Shown: positions 1 to 5,883 of the stretch, piece after piece
Layout: each line of letters starts with the position of its first letter
How positions within the stretch are numbered: the stretch's first letter is position 1
Source of the DNA: Clostridiales bacterium UBA3953
GTDB lineage: Bacteria > Bacillota > Clostridia > Oscillospirales > CAG-272
DNA length: 10,110 nucleotides
NCBI GenBank assembly: GCA_002385415.1
Contig: DGDL01000023.1
Span: 1 to 10,110, forward strand
Direction: 5' to 3'
Program-made: the position numbers and the translations under genes
Notes under the pieces: model-generated
What the model saw: the letters and a program-made list of their open reading frames with translations, nothing else
Told to the model about the DNA's origin: nothing
Database searches by the model: none

Positions 1-19
1 AGATGTGTATAAGAGACAG
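1..19. other. Nextera/Tn5 mosaic-end sequencing adapter (artefact)
   Basis: The first 19 bases are exactly the Tn5 transposase mosaic end (AGATGTGTATAAGAGACAG) used in tagmentation library kits. It lies flush with the left edge and is not part of the organism's DNA. Its presence means the contig end was untrimmed, and the bases just inside it may be less reliable. It does not touch the first gene, whose stop codon lies at 71-73. Confidence 0.96.
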
Positions 20-70
20 GTATAATAGACGGCGGTTGTTTTCTATTCGTCGAGCGCTTTGAGATATGCT

Positions 71-1021
71 TTATTTGCGTTTCTTTTTGGCAAGTGCAAG
101 CGCCGCGGAAGCGGCTCCGAGTGCGGCGAATGCAATCGAAAAGTCCGCGGTGGCCGGTGCAACCGTAGCCGCGTCAGCTGCTGCGGCTGCAAGCTCGGAC
201 TCGAGTTCGGACATGGGATCCAGCTGACTTTGCAGCACTTCATCTGCCGCAGGCTCCGGCTCCGGGGCGGCAGCGACACCCGCCAAATCGGAAGTCAGCG
301 TGTAAACGTCGGTCGTGGCGGCCACGCACCACTCGTCGGTGGAGTAGCCGAGCGCCTGCGTTCCGGCACCGTCATGGTCCATTATAGTTATCATCATGAT
401 AATCTCGGTGCCTTCCGTGCCGGTATAGAGAACATCGTAGCCGTTGCTGTTAGCCTCCGCAAACAATGTCCACGGAATTGCCCACTCGATTGTATAGTCG
501 CCGTTGTCTTTTACCGTTGATTTAATCGGCAGGTCGGTGGTGGCAACAAAATTGAAATGCTCATAGCTTTCGGCGGTGGATGCGTCGCCTTCACCGGTTC
601 TCGGCAGGAAATCCCAAAACATGTTGGTAAATCCGTCGCCGTTTGTTGCCCCTTCGTCGGTGTAGAAGCAAAGCTGGACACCGTCGCCGGAGTTCAGCGG
701 CCCGCCCGATGCGGGCTGTGCGCCGTATGTAGAGTCAATAATGCTTGCCGCGCAGTAAAGATATTCCGCATCCCACATAAATTTTACATACGAGCCTGCG
801 CCGATGCTCATTCCGTCTATCTGAGGGAGTACCCAGCCGAGGTTGTCACTTGAAACGTCAACTGTCAGTGCATTGTTCCATTCGTCGGCACCGATGTCAC
901 CATCAATTGTCGGAGGAGTTGCCGCCATGGGGATACTGTAATTTTCCTGTGCGGAAATCCCGAGCACAAGGGAAAAAGCCAATGCAATTGTCATTGAAAC
1001 AGCCAGTATTTTCTTTTTCAT
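71..1021 (-). CDS. Secreted CBM9-like (carbohydrate-binding/DOMON-like) surface protein
   Basis: This 316-aa protein probably displays a carbohydrate-binding domain on the cell surface. Residues 1-24 form a signal peptide (MKKK, a hydrophobic core, cleavage likely after ISA). Residues 29-245 resemble the family 9 carbohydrate-binding/DOMON-like fold: PPTIDGDIGADEW near 36-48, VKFMWDAEYLYCAA near 79-92, GDGVQLCFY near 112-120 and DYTIEWAIPW near 175-184 are typical strands of that family. A Pro/Glu/Ala-rich linker follows. The tail has PATAD (289-293), an Ala-rich hydrophobic stretch and KKKRK, the layout of a sortase-type wall-sorting signal with a non-canonical motif. GGAGG lies at 1027-1031, 5 to 7 nt before the ATG. 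No catalytic domain is visible, so binding is the only role supported and the ligand is unknown. The gene has its own promoter and I see no terminator before the adapter. Confidence 0.8.
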   Translation of the reverse strand: MKKKILAVSMTIALAFSLVLGISAQENYSIPMAATPPTIDGDIGADEWNNALTVDVSSDNLGWVLPQIDGMSIGAGSYVKFMWDAEYLYCAASIIDSTYGAQPASGGPLNSGDGVQLCFYTDEGATNGDGFTNMFWDFLPRTGEGDASTAESYEHFNFVATTDLPIKSTVKDNGDYTIEWAIPWTLFAEANSNGYDVLYTGTEGTEIIMMITIMDHDGAGTQALGYSTDEWCVAATTDVYTLTSDLAGVAAAPEPEPAADEVLQSQLDPMSELESELAAAAADAATVAPATADFSIAFAALGAASAALALAKKKRK

Positions 1022-1109
1022 GCGAACCTCCGGTTATAATATTTTGTGACGTTTTATGCGTTTTGGCCAATCTCGCCCGGCCGTGGAAATTTATTCCCAA
1101 GCCTGATTA

Positions 1110-1138
1110 ATTATACTCCATAGTAAATTATTTGTCAA
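1110..1138 (-). promoter_or_regulatory. Sigma-A promoter of the CBM9-like protein gene
   Basis: Read on the minus strand, this has a perfect -35 TTGACA (1133-1138), a 17-nt spacer and a perfect -10 TATAAT (1110-1115). The predicted start is near 1103, giving a leader of about 82 nt. A perfect 12-bp palindrome, TTACAATTGTAA (1143-1154), lies just upstream of the -35 box. It could be an operator or simply AT-rich upstream sequence. The remainder of the gap between this gene and the kinase gene (about 1155-1221) shows only a weak AT-rich inverted repeat, TTTGCAA/TTGCAAA (1165-1171/1181-1187). Confidence 0.88.
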
Positions 1139-1221
1139 TATATTACAATTGTAAACTTGAAATTTTTGCAACTTTGTTAATTGCAAAGAGATTTATCACT
1201 GCGCATGCACAATAAAAGCAA

Positions 1222-1254
1222 AAAGCCGGAGACTGCCATAAGCTCTCCGGCTTT
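1222..1254 (-). terminator. Intrinsic terminator of the sugar kinase gene
   Basis: A perfect 11-bp stem (1222-1232 with 1244-1254; AAAGCCGGAGA/TCTCCGGCTTT) with an 11-nt loop starts 4 nt after the kinase stop codon. On the minus strand it is followed by TTTTGCTTTTATT, a good U-tract. It separates the kinase from the surface-protein gene downstream. Confidence 0.92.
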
Positions 1255-1258
1255 GATA

Positions 1259-2344
1259 TTATCTTTTCACCCTTGCGTTGCCTTCCCAGATGCCCCAGAC
1301 CTGCTCCTCGTCGGAGGGCTGTGCATAGTCTGTGTAGAAAGTCGTGGCCATCGCGCCGGTTGCCCATGCAAACTGCAGCGCGCGCTCGCTTTCCCAGCCG
1401 CGGAGCAGACCGTATAGCAGCCCGCCGACGAAACCGTCGCCTCCGCCAATGCGGTCAAGCACAGAGATACGGCGAGGCTCGACTTTATAAAGCTCTCCTT
1501 TGCCAAAGTCGCGCAGCACCGCGCCCCAAAGGTGGGTGCCGACGTCGATGACCTCGCGCAATGTTGTGGCGATTACCTCGGCTTTCGGGAAGGCGTCTTT
1601 TATCGCGCCTGTCATCGCTGCAAAAGCCGAAAGTTTTTCCTCTATGTTGCGTCCGCCCGCTTCCGGCCCGCTGATACCGAACGCAAGCTGGAAATCTTCC
1701 TCGTTGCCGATAAGTATGTCGGCCTCCGACGCTATAGCCGTGAAGGTTTTGCGCAGCTCCTCTTCCCTGTCCTTCCAAAACGAGGCGCGATGGTTGACGT
1801 CAAAGCTGACAGCGGTGCCTGCGGCTTTTGCGCGGCGCGCAATCTCAAGGCACAGCTCGCCCGTGCTCGGCGAAAGCGCGGCAAATAGCCCCGACATGTG
1901 GACGATTCCGACTCCGTCCCGGTCAAACAGCCTGTCAAGGTCGAACATGGACGGATTCATTATGCGTCCGACCTCGCCCGCCCTGTCGTTATGGACGCGG
2001 GGGCCGCGCGCGCCGAAGCCCGAGTCGGCAAGATTGAACTGGTGGCGATAGCCCCACGGCCCGCCCTGGTCGATTTCCGGCCCTTCAAACGTAAGTCCGC
2101 GCGCGCGCAAATCGCGCTTTATAAACGCGGCGACGGGGCTGCCCTTGACAAATGCCGTCAGAACATGTGCCGGCATGCCGAGATAAGCGGCGATGCTTGC
2201 GACGTTTGATTCGGCGCTGGTCGCATGTATGAAAAGCGCCTCTCCGCCGACGGCGCCGAAAGGCTGTCCGCCCGCCGGCGTCAGCCTCACGCCCATACTG
2301 GTGGGCACGACAAGCGCATACTTGCAATTTTGTTTCAGATGCAT
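1259..2344 (-). CDS. kdgK: PfkB-family sugar kinase, probable 2-keto-3-deoxygluconate kinase
   Basis: This 361-aa cytoplasmic PfkB/ribokinase-superfamily kinase probably phosphorylates 2-keto-3-deoxygluconate to KDPG using ATP, a step in uronate and pectin catabolism. The C-terminal signature DRIGGGDGFVGG (297-308) corresponds to DTxGAGD, with D303 the expected catalytic base. The first residue after D297 and the usual GAG differ slightly (RI-GGG). FDVNHR (181-186) followed by an aromatic SFW is the D-x-N-x-R pattern typical of KdgK-type members. The N-terminal region has MGVRLTP (17-23) and ESNVASIAAYLG (45-56), the substrate-binding strand and helix. TTLREV (260-265) and WGA (273-275) are also family-like. 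Length is above the usual 310-340 aa. GAGGG at 2351-2355 lies 6 nt before the ATG. No KDPG aldolase or transporter is adjacent, so the substrate is inferred from family motifs; another sugar-acid kinase remains possible. Confidence 0.82.
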   Translation of the reverse strand: MHLKQNCKYALVVPTSMGVRLTPAGGQPFGAVGGEALFIHATSAESNVASIAAYLGMPAHVLTAFVKGSPVAAFIKRDLRARGLTFEGPEIDQGGPWGYRHQFNLADSGFGARGPRVHNDRAGEVGRIMNPSMFDLDRLFDRDGVGIVHMSGLFAALSPSTGELCLEIARRAKAAGTAVSFDVNHRASFWKDREEELRKTFTAIASEADILIGNEEDFQLAFGISGPEAGGRNIEEKLSAFAAMTGAIKDAFPKAEVIATTLREVIDVGTHLWGAVLRDFGKGELYKVEPRRISVLDRIGGGDGFVGGLLYGLLRGWESERALQFAWATGAMATTFYTDYAQPSDEEQVWGIWEGNARVKR

Positions 2345-2359
2345 GTCTTTCCCTCTTTT

Positions 2360-2378
2360 ATGTTATAATTTACAACAT
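2360..2378. promoter_or_regulatory. Operator-like palindrome over the kinase transcription start
   Basis: A 19-bp imperfect palindrome, ATGTTATAA-T-TTACAACAT, with 8 of 9 arm positions matching, overlaps the end of the -10 box and the predicted start of the kinase transcript. This is where a repressor would block initiation. The cognate regulator is not encoded in the window. The arm sequence resembles, but its spacing differs from, the palindrome near the Crp/Fnr gene. Confidence 0.5.
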
Positions 2379-2405
2379 TATATCATCGCTTTGGTGCCGG
2401 GACAA
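2377..2405 (-). promoter_or_regulatory. Extended -10 promoter of the sugar kinase gene
   Basis: The minus strand has -10 TATAAT (2377-2382) preceded by TGA, forming an extended -10 (TGnTATAAT). At 17-nt spacing there is a weaker -35, TTGTCC (2400-2405). The predicted start is near 2370, giving a short leader of about 25 nt. Confidence 0.8.
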
Positions 2406-2450
2406 CTGTAACCTTCAACAAATACCGGCGCCGCGTTTCGTTGATATTGA

Positions 2451-2494
2451 CATAAAAACAGCCGTCAATGCAGGCGGGCGCCCGCATCGACGGC
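2451..2494 (-). terminator. Intrinsic terminator of the hcp operon
   Basis: On the minus strand a 15-bp stem (2461-2475 with 2480-2494, including two G-U wobbles) closes a 4-nt GCCC loop and is followed by TGTTTTTATG (2451-2460). It starts 15 nt after the hcp stop codon and ends the three-gene operon. Confidence 0.92.
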
Positions 2495-2509
2495 AGAGTA
2501 GTTGTGTTT

Positions 2510-4141
2510 TTATGCCCCCATGAACATTGCAATGTCCGATTCGACGTCGGTTATGCCGCCTATGCCGAAGTTCTCGACGAGAACCTTTGCGACATTCGGC
2601 GAAAGGAATGCCGGGAGCGTCGGGCCAAGGTGAATGTTCTTGAAGCCCAGATAAAGGAGAGCAAGCAAAACTATGACCGCCTTCTGTTCATACCATGCGA
2701 TATTGAACGCGATGGGAAGGTCGTTTACATCCTCGAGACCAAAGACTTCCTTCAGTTTGAGCGCTATGAGCGCAAGCGAATAGGAGTCGTTGCACTGTCC
2801 GGCATCAAGCACGCGCGGGATACCGCCGATGTCGCCGAGGTCAAGCTTGTTATAGCGGTACTTTGCGCAGCCTGCGGTGAGTATAACCGTGTCGGAAGGC
2901 AGATTGCGCGCAAACTCGGTATAATACTCGCGCTGTTTGGAGCGGCCGTCGCAGCCTGCCATGACAAAGAACTTCTTTATCGCGCCGGATTTCACCGCGT
3001 CCACAACTTTGTCGGCGAGCGCCATGACTTGGTCGTATGCAAATCCGCCGACGATGGTTCCGCTCTCGATTGGAGTGGGCGGGGGCAGGCGCTTTGCAAG
3101 CTCTATGACGGGCGAAAAGTCTTTTTTGCCGTTTTCGTCCGGTTCGATGTGCGTGCAGCCGGGATAACCGGTGGAGCCGGTGGTAAATATACGGTTTCTG
3201 ATTTCCTCTTTGCGCGGCGGGACGATGCAGTTGGTCGTGAAGAGTATCGGGCCATTGAAGCTTTCAAACTCCGTTGTCTGCTTCCACCATGCGTTGCCGT
3301 AGTTGCCCGCAAAATGCGGATACTTTTTGAACGCGGGGTAATAGTGTGCGGGCAGCATCTCGCTGTGGGTGTAAACGTCGACGCCTGTGCCGGCAGTCTG
3401 CTCGAGCAGCTGCTCGAGGTCGGTCAGGTCGTGACCGGAGATAAGGATTGCCGGATTGCCGCGCACGCCGATGTCGACGTTTGTCATCTCGGGCTTGCCA
3501 TAGCGACCGGTATTGGCTTCGTGCAGCAAAGCCATCGCGGCGACGCCCATCTTGCCGGTTTCCAGCACGAGCGCGGTCAGCTCGTCGGCGGTGAGGCTGT
3601 CGTCGAGAGTGTCGGCAAGCGCGCGGTACATAAACGCCTGGATTTCGAGGTTTCTTTTTCCGATGTTCTCGGCATGCTCGGTGTATGCCGCCATTCCTTT
3701 AAGTCCGAGCGTTACAAGCGAGCGGAGCGAGCGGATGTCCTCGTCCTCGGTAGCAAGCACGCCGACCGTCTCGGCTTTCGCGAGCATCTCGTCAAGCGAC
3801 CTGACGGTAAACACCGCGGCATCGTGCGGATTTTCGATGTTTGTGCGGGCAAGCAGGTCGTCGCGCAGGTCGAGCAGCTTGTAAATCTGCGCCTCGAGCG
3901 CGTCGCCGTCAAAGTTGGCGTTTGTTATAGTCATGAAAAGGCCGTTGAGAAGCTCGTAGTTGATTTCACCAAGCTCATTAACATCGAGATTGCCTTCTTT
4001 GACTATGTAGCCGACGCCTTTAAGGATATAAAGTATAAGGTCCTGGAGCGCCGATACATCTTCGGTCTTACCGCAGACGCCGCGGACTGTGCAGCCGCGC
4101 CCTCCGACAGTTTCCTGACACTGATAGCAAAACATTCCCAT
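2510..4141 (-). CDS. hcp: Hybrid-cluster protein (hydroxylamine reductase / NO reductase), class I
   Basis: Hcp is a cytoplasmic iron-sulfur enzyme that reduces hydroxylamine to ammonia in vitro and is linked to NO detoxification in vivo. This 543-aa protein has the anaerobe-type N-terminal motif with C5, C8, C17 and C23 (CYQCQE...GCTVRGVCGK), which holds a cubane cluster. All expected hybrid-cluster ligands are present: H237, E261, C305, C397, C425, C450, E485 and K487. Compared with my recollection of the Desulfovibrio vulgaris ligand positions (244, 268, 312, 406, 434, 459, 494, 496) the offset is a constant 7 and then 9, which supports the assignment. C397, in VMAGCDGR, corresponds to the persulfide cysteine. 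The start is the ATG with AGGAG 10 nt upstream (CTCGAAAAAGGAGTAAAATT); an ATG two codons later has poorer spacing. It is the last gene of an operon, 34 nt after rubredoxin, with a strong terminator behind it. Confidence 0.97.
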   Translation of the reverse strand: MGMFCYQCQETVGGRGCTVRGVCGKTEDVSALQDLILYILKGVGYIVKEGNLDVNELGEINYELLNGLFMTITNANFDGDALEAQIYKLLDLRDDLLARTNIENPHDAAVFTVRSLDEMLAKAETVGVLATEDEDIRSLRSLVTLGLKGMAAYTEHAENIGKRNLEIQAFMYRALADTLDDSLTADELTALVLETGKMGVAAMALLHEANTGRYGKPEMTNVDIGVRGNPAILISGHDLTDLEQLLEQTAGTGVDVYTHSEMLPAHYYPAFKKYPHFAGNYGNAWWKQTTEFESFNGPILFTTNCIVPPRKEEIRNRIFTTGSTGYPGCTHIEPDENGKKDFSPVIELAKRLPPPTPIESGTIVGGFAYDQVMALADKVVDAVKSGAIKKFFVMAGCDGRSKQREYYTEFARNLPSDTVILTAGCAKYRYNKLDLGDIGGIPRVLDAGQCNDSYSLALIALKLKEVFGLEDVNDLPIAFNIAWYEQKAVIVLLALLYLGFKNIHLGPTLPAFLSPNVAKVLVENFGIGGITDVESDIAMFMGA

Positions 4142-4175
4142 TGCAATTTTACTCCTTTTTCGAGTTTAGTTTTTA

Positions 4176-4349
4176 TTATTTTTCATCAATCGGTTCAAAT
4201 GAATCTTTTCCGACATAGCAGACCGGACACTGCCAGTCGTCCGGTATTTCTTCAAACGGGGTTCCCGGCTCGATTCCTCCGTCCGGATCGCCCACCTCGG
4301 GGTCATAAATCCAGCCGCAGGGGATGCAAACATACTTTTTAGCTTTCAT
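4176..4349 (-). CDS. Rubredoxin
   Basis: This 57-aa one-iron electron carrier has the two rubredoxin knuckles: VCIPCGWIYDP near residues 7-17 and WQCPVCYVGKDSF near 39-51. Four cysteines bind Fe(SCys)4. The central segment (GDPDGGIEPGTPFEEIPDD) is the standard rubredoxin loop. A longer reading frame begins 5 codons upstream at 4364, but GGAGG (4354-4358) lies 5 nt before the ATG at 4349, inside that extension, so MKAKKYVC is the better start and gives a near-usual length. It lies 21 nt after the 4Fe-4S gene and 34 nt before hcp, so it is co-transcribed and may pass electrons to Hcp or to another oxidative or nitrosative-stress enzyme. The direct partner is not shown by sequence. Confidence 0.96.
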   Translation of the reverse strand: MKAKKYVCIPCGWIYDPEVGDPDGGIEPGTPFEEIPDDWQCPVCYVGKDSFEPIDEK

Positions 4350-4370
4350 ATCTGCCTCCATCAAATTTAT

Positions 4371-5084
4371 TTATTCGAGTATCTCACCGTCGGTGGATAT
4401 TGTTACTATCTGCCATGGTATCAGTTTGCCGCTGGCCGCCAGCGCACGCTTTACCGCGTGCTCAATACCGCCGCAGCAAGGCACCTCCATGCGCACTACC
4501 GTCACGCTCTTTATGTTGTTGCGCGAAATAATTTCGGTCAGCTTTTCGGTGTAATCGACGTCGTCGAGTTTTGGGCATCCGATAAGCGTTACATGGCGTC
4601 TGATAAACTTGCGGTGGAAATCGCCGTATGCAAAAGCCGTGCAGTCTGCCGCTACAAGCAGGTTGGCACCGTCAAAATATGGCGCGTTGACCGGCACGAG
4701 CTTTATCTGGATGGGCCACTGGGACAGCATGCTTGGCATCTCGGCCGCGGCAGGGGCGTCGCTTTCGCGGCTGCGGCGCTCTATTTTACGCAAGTGCGTT
4801 CCCGGACAGCCGCAAGGCAGCGCGCCTTCAGCCTGCTTAGCTTTGTCCTGAGCTGCCGTATCATTTTCCGGGGCGGGTGCTGTGTCTTCAAGCTCTGTCT
4901 CCTCAAACGAGATGGCGCCGACCGGGCAGACCGGCAGGCAATTGCCCAGTCCGTCGCAGTAGTCCTCGCGCATTACTTTTGCCTTGCCGTCGACAAGCTC
5001 TATCACACTCTCTTGGCAGGCATCGACGCAAAGACCGCATCCCACACAAAGTTCTTCATCTATCTTAATCCTTTTTTTCGTCAA
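4371..5084 (-). CDS. 4Fe-4S dicluster ferredoxin-like protein of the hcp operon (FrdX-like)
   Basis: This 237-aa cytoplasmic iron-sulfur protein probably supplies electrons to Hcp. The N-terminal ferredoxin domain has CVGCGLCVDAC (C13, C16, C19, C23) and a second motif, CDGLGNCLPVCP (C43, C49, C53). The usual cysteine at position 46 is leucine, so the second site has one ligand fewer than a standard 2[4Fe-4S] ferredoxin. An acidic/Ala-rich linker (61-88) leads to LPCGCPGTH (89-97). The C-terminal domain carries C148 (ADCTAF), C170 (IGCPKLDD) and a CCGG pair (203-206), so more metal or redox sites are likely. The start is TTG at 5082-5084: GGAGG lies 8 nt upstream. An ATG at 5138 would place the -10 box inside the coding region and has no ribosome site. 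First gene of the operon; ferredoxins paired with hcp are known from HcpR regulons. Confidence 0.88.
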   Translation of the reverse strand: MTKKRIKIDEELCVGCGLCVDACQESVIELVDGKAKVMREDYCDGLGNCLPVCPVGAISFEETELEDTAPAPENDTAAQDKAKQAEGALPCGCPGTHLRKIERRSRESDAPAAAEMPSMLSQWPIQIKLVPVNAPYFDGANLLVAADCTAFAYGDFHRKFIRRHVTLIGCPKLDDVDYTEKLTEIISRNNIKSVTVVRMEVPCCGGIEHAVKRALAASGKLIPWQIVTISTDGEILE

Positions 5085-5098
5085 TTCTGTTTCCTCCC

Positions 5099-5127
5099 TT
5101 GACTTCCTGGCTATATTATAATATAAT
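5099..5127 (+). promoter_or_regulatory. Sigma-A promoter of the Crp/Fnr regulator gene
   Basis: The plus strand shows -35 TTGACT (5099-5104), a 17-nt spacer and -10 TATAAT (5122-5127), with a predicted start near 5134. It overlaps face to face with the operon's -10 box. GGGAG (5161-5165) lies 7 nt before the regulator ATG. Confidence 0.78.
5115..5120 (-). promoter_or_regulatory. -10 box of the 4Fe-4S/rubredoxin/hcp operon, no consensus -35
   Basis: TATAAT on the minus strand is followed by a predicted start near 5108 and a 24-nt leader to the TTG codon. At 17-nt spacing the -35 position reads CGGAAA, a poor match, so the promoter probably needs an activator. The Fnr-type palindrome is centred 41.5 nt upstream of the predicted start, which is the class II activator position. 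Confidence 0.72.
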
Positions 5128-5131
5128 AAAC

Positions 5132-5156
5132 ACAACATTTCCGTTGTATTTACAAC
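5132..5156. promoter_or_regulatory. Crp/Fnr-type operator between the divergent regulator gene and hcp operon
   Basis: GTTGTATTTACAAC (5143-5156) is a perfect inverted repeat: arms of 6 around TT, or 5-nt arms GTTGT/ACAAC with a 4-nt gap, the geometry of Fnr-family sites. A third half-site, ACAAC (5132-5136), lies 6 nt away and also pairs with GTTGT. The centre (5149.5) is -41.5 for the operon and about +16 for the regulator transcript. The most likely ligand is the adjacent Crp/Fnr protein. Confidence 0.7.
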
Positions 5157-5172
5157 TCAAGGGAGAATTTTT

Positions 5173-5844
5173 ATGAAAAAATATTTAAAATTGCTTGACA
5201 GAGGTTCGCTTTTCGCGGGCATAACCGAAAGCGAAATCTCGGCGATGCTTGCCTGCCTTTCGGCCTCCGAGCGCAAGTATAAGAAAGGCGAGTTTATATT
5301 CCGCGCCGGCGAGATTATATCCACCGTCGCCATTGTGCTCGAAGGCATTGTATATATGATAAAGGATGACTTTTGGGGCAACCGCAGCATCCTCACCGAA
5401 ATATCCGAGGGGCACATGTTTGGCGAGACTTATGCCTGCATCGGCAAACCGCTTGAGGTAGACGCCGTCGCCGGCAAAGACACCGTAATCTTGATAGCGG
5501 ACATCAACAAAATCCTCAACATTTGCTCCAACACCTGCAGTTATCACAACAGGCTTGTCCGAAACTTTATCAGCATACTTGCCAATCGCAACCGCGAGCT
5601 GACGCGCAAACTCGACCACATGTCCCAGCGTACCACACGCGAAAAATTGCTTTCTTATCTTTCGGAGCAGTCGAGGCGGGCGGGCAGCCCGTCGTTTGAG
5701 ATACCCTTCAACCGGCAGCAGCTTGCCGACTATCTGTCGGTGGACCGCAGCGCGATGTCTGCCGAGCTGGGGCGCATGCGCGATGAGGGTATTTTGGAGT
5801 TCGAGCGCAACAAGTTCAGGCTGCTGCAACCTCGAACTGAATAA
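5173..5844 (+). CDS. hcpR: Crp/Fnr-family transcriptional regulator, HcpR-like
   Basis: This 223-aa DNA-binding regulator probably controls the divergent hcp operon in response to nitrosative stress or redox state. Residues 14-115 form the cyclic-nucleotide-binding-like sensor fold (KKGEFIFRAGE near 37-47, ILTEISEGHMFGE near 73-85). A long dimer helix covers about 125-150. A Crp-type winged helix-turn-helix spans 153-219, with RQQLADYLSV then DRSAMSAELGRMRDEG as the recognition region. Cysteines are at 28, 89, 118 and 122, with no Fnr-style N-terminal four-Cys cluster, so it is not a classical oxygen-sensing Fnr; heme or another ligand cannot be judged from sequence. It has its own promoter, an AAGGGAG ribosome site 7 nt before ATG, and likely autoregulation through the palindrome in its leader. 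The hcpR name rests on context plus family, not on a measured regulon. Confidence 0.88.
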   Translation: MKKYLKLLDRGSLFAGITESEISAMLACLSASERKYKKGEFIFRAGEIISTVAIVLEGIVYMIKDDFWGNRSILTEISEGHMFGETYACIGKPLEVDAVAGKDTVILIADINKILNICSNTCSYHNRLVRNFISILANRNRELTRKLDHMSQRTTREKLLSYLSEQSRRAGSPSFEIPFNRQQLADYLSVDRSAMSAELGRMRDEGILEFERNKFRLLQPRTE

Positions 5845-5850
5845 ACAAAA

Positions 5851-5876
5851 AACCGGATAGCATGCGCTATTCGGTT
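5851..5876. terminator. Bidirectional terminator between regulator and solute-binding protein genes
   Basis: An 11-position stem (AACCGGATAGC, 5851-5861, with GCTATTCGGTT, 5866-5876) around a 4-nt loop lies between convergent genes. On the plus strand all pairs form (one G-U) and TTTCTTG follows. On the minus strand one pair is lost and TTTTTTGTTTATT follows. It can end both transcripts. Confidence 0.85.
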
Positions 5877-5883
5877 TCTTGTG

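Noticed and set aside
1143..1154. TTACAATTGTAA as a second site for the Crp/Fnr regulator
   Set aside because: Half-sites point outward rather than inward compared with GTTGT/ACAAC, and the centre is near -45.5, so it does not match the hcp operator's geometry or position.
1500..2051. A 183-codon plus-strand frame antisense to the sugar kinase
   Set aside because: It has low-complexity Ser/Ala/Arg composition and no ribosome site or promoter, and the opposite strand encodes a clear PfkB protein.
2361..2377. The kinase palindrome as an HcpR-type site
   Set aside because: It shares TTTACAAC with the hcp operator but the arms are one base further apart, and the position suits repression of an unrelated pathway.
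2468..4342. A 624-codon open frame on the plus strand, longer than any real gene here
   Set aside because: It lies antisense to hcp and rubredoxin, whose cluster ligands are all intact. It is Arg/Val/Cys-rich with no recognisable domain, starts inside the hcp terminator hairpin, and is the usual antisense shadow of a GC-rich gene.
4458..5102. A 214-codon plus-strand frame
   Set aside because: It is antisense to the 4Fe-4S gene, has a composition typical of shadows, and no ribosome site.
5185..5829. A 214-codon minus-strand frame
   Set aside because: It is antisense to the Crp/Fnr regulator, which has a full domain structure, a promoter and a ribosome site.
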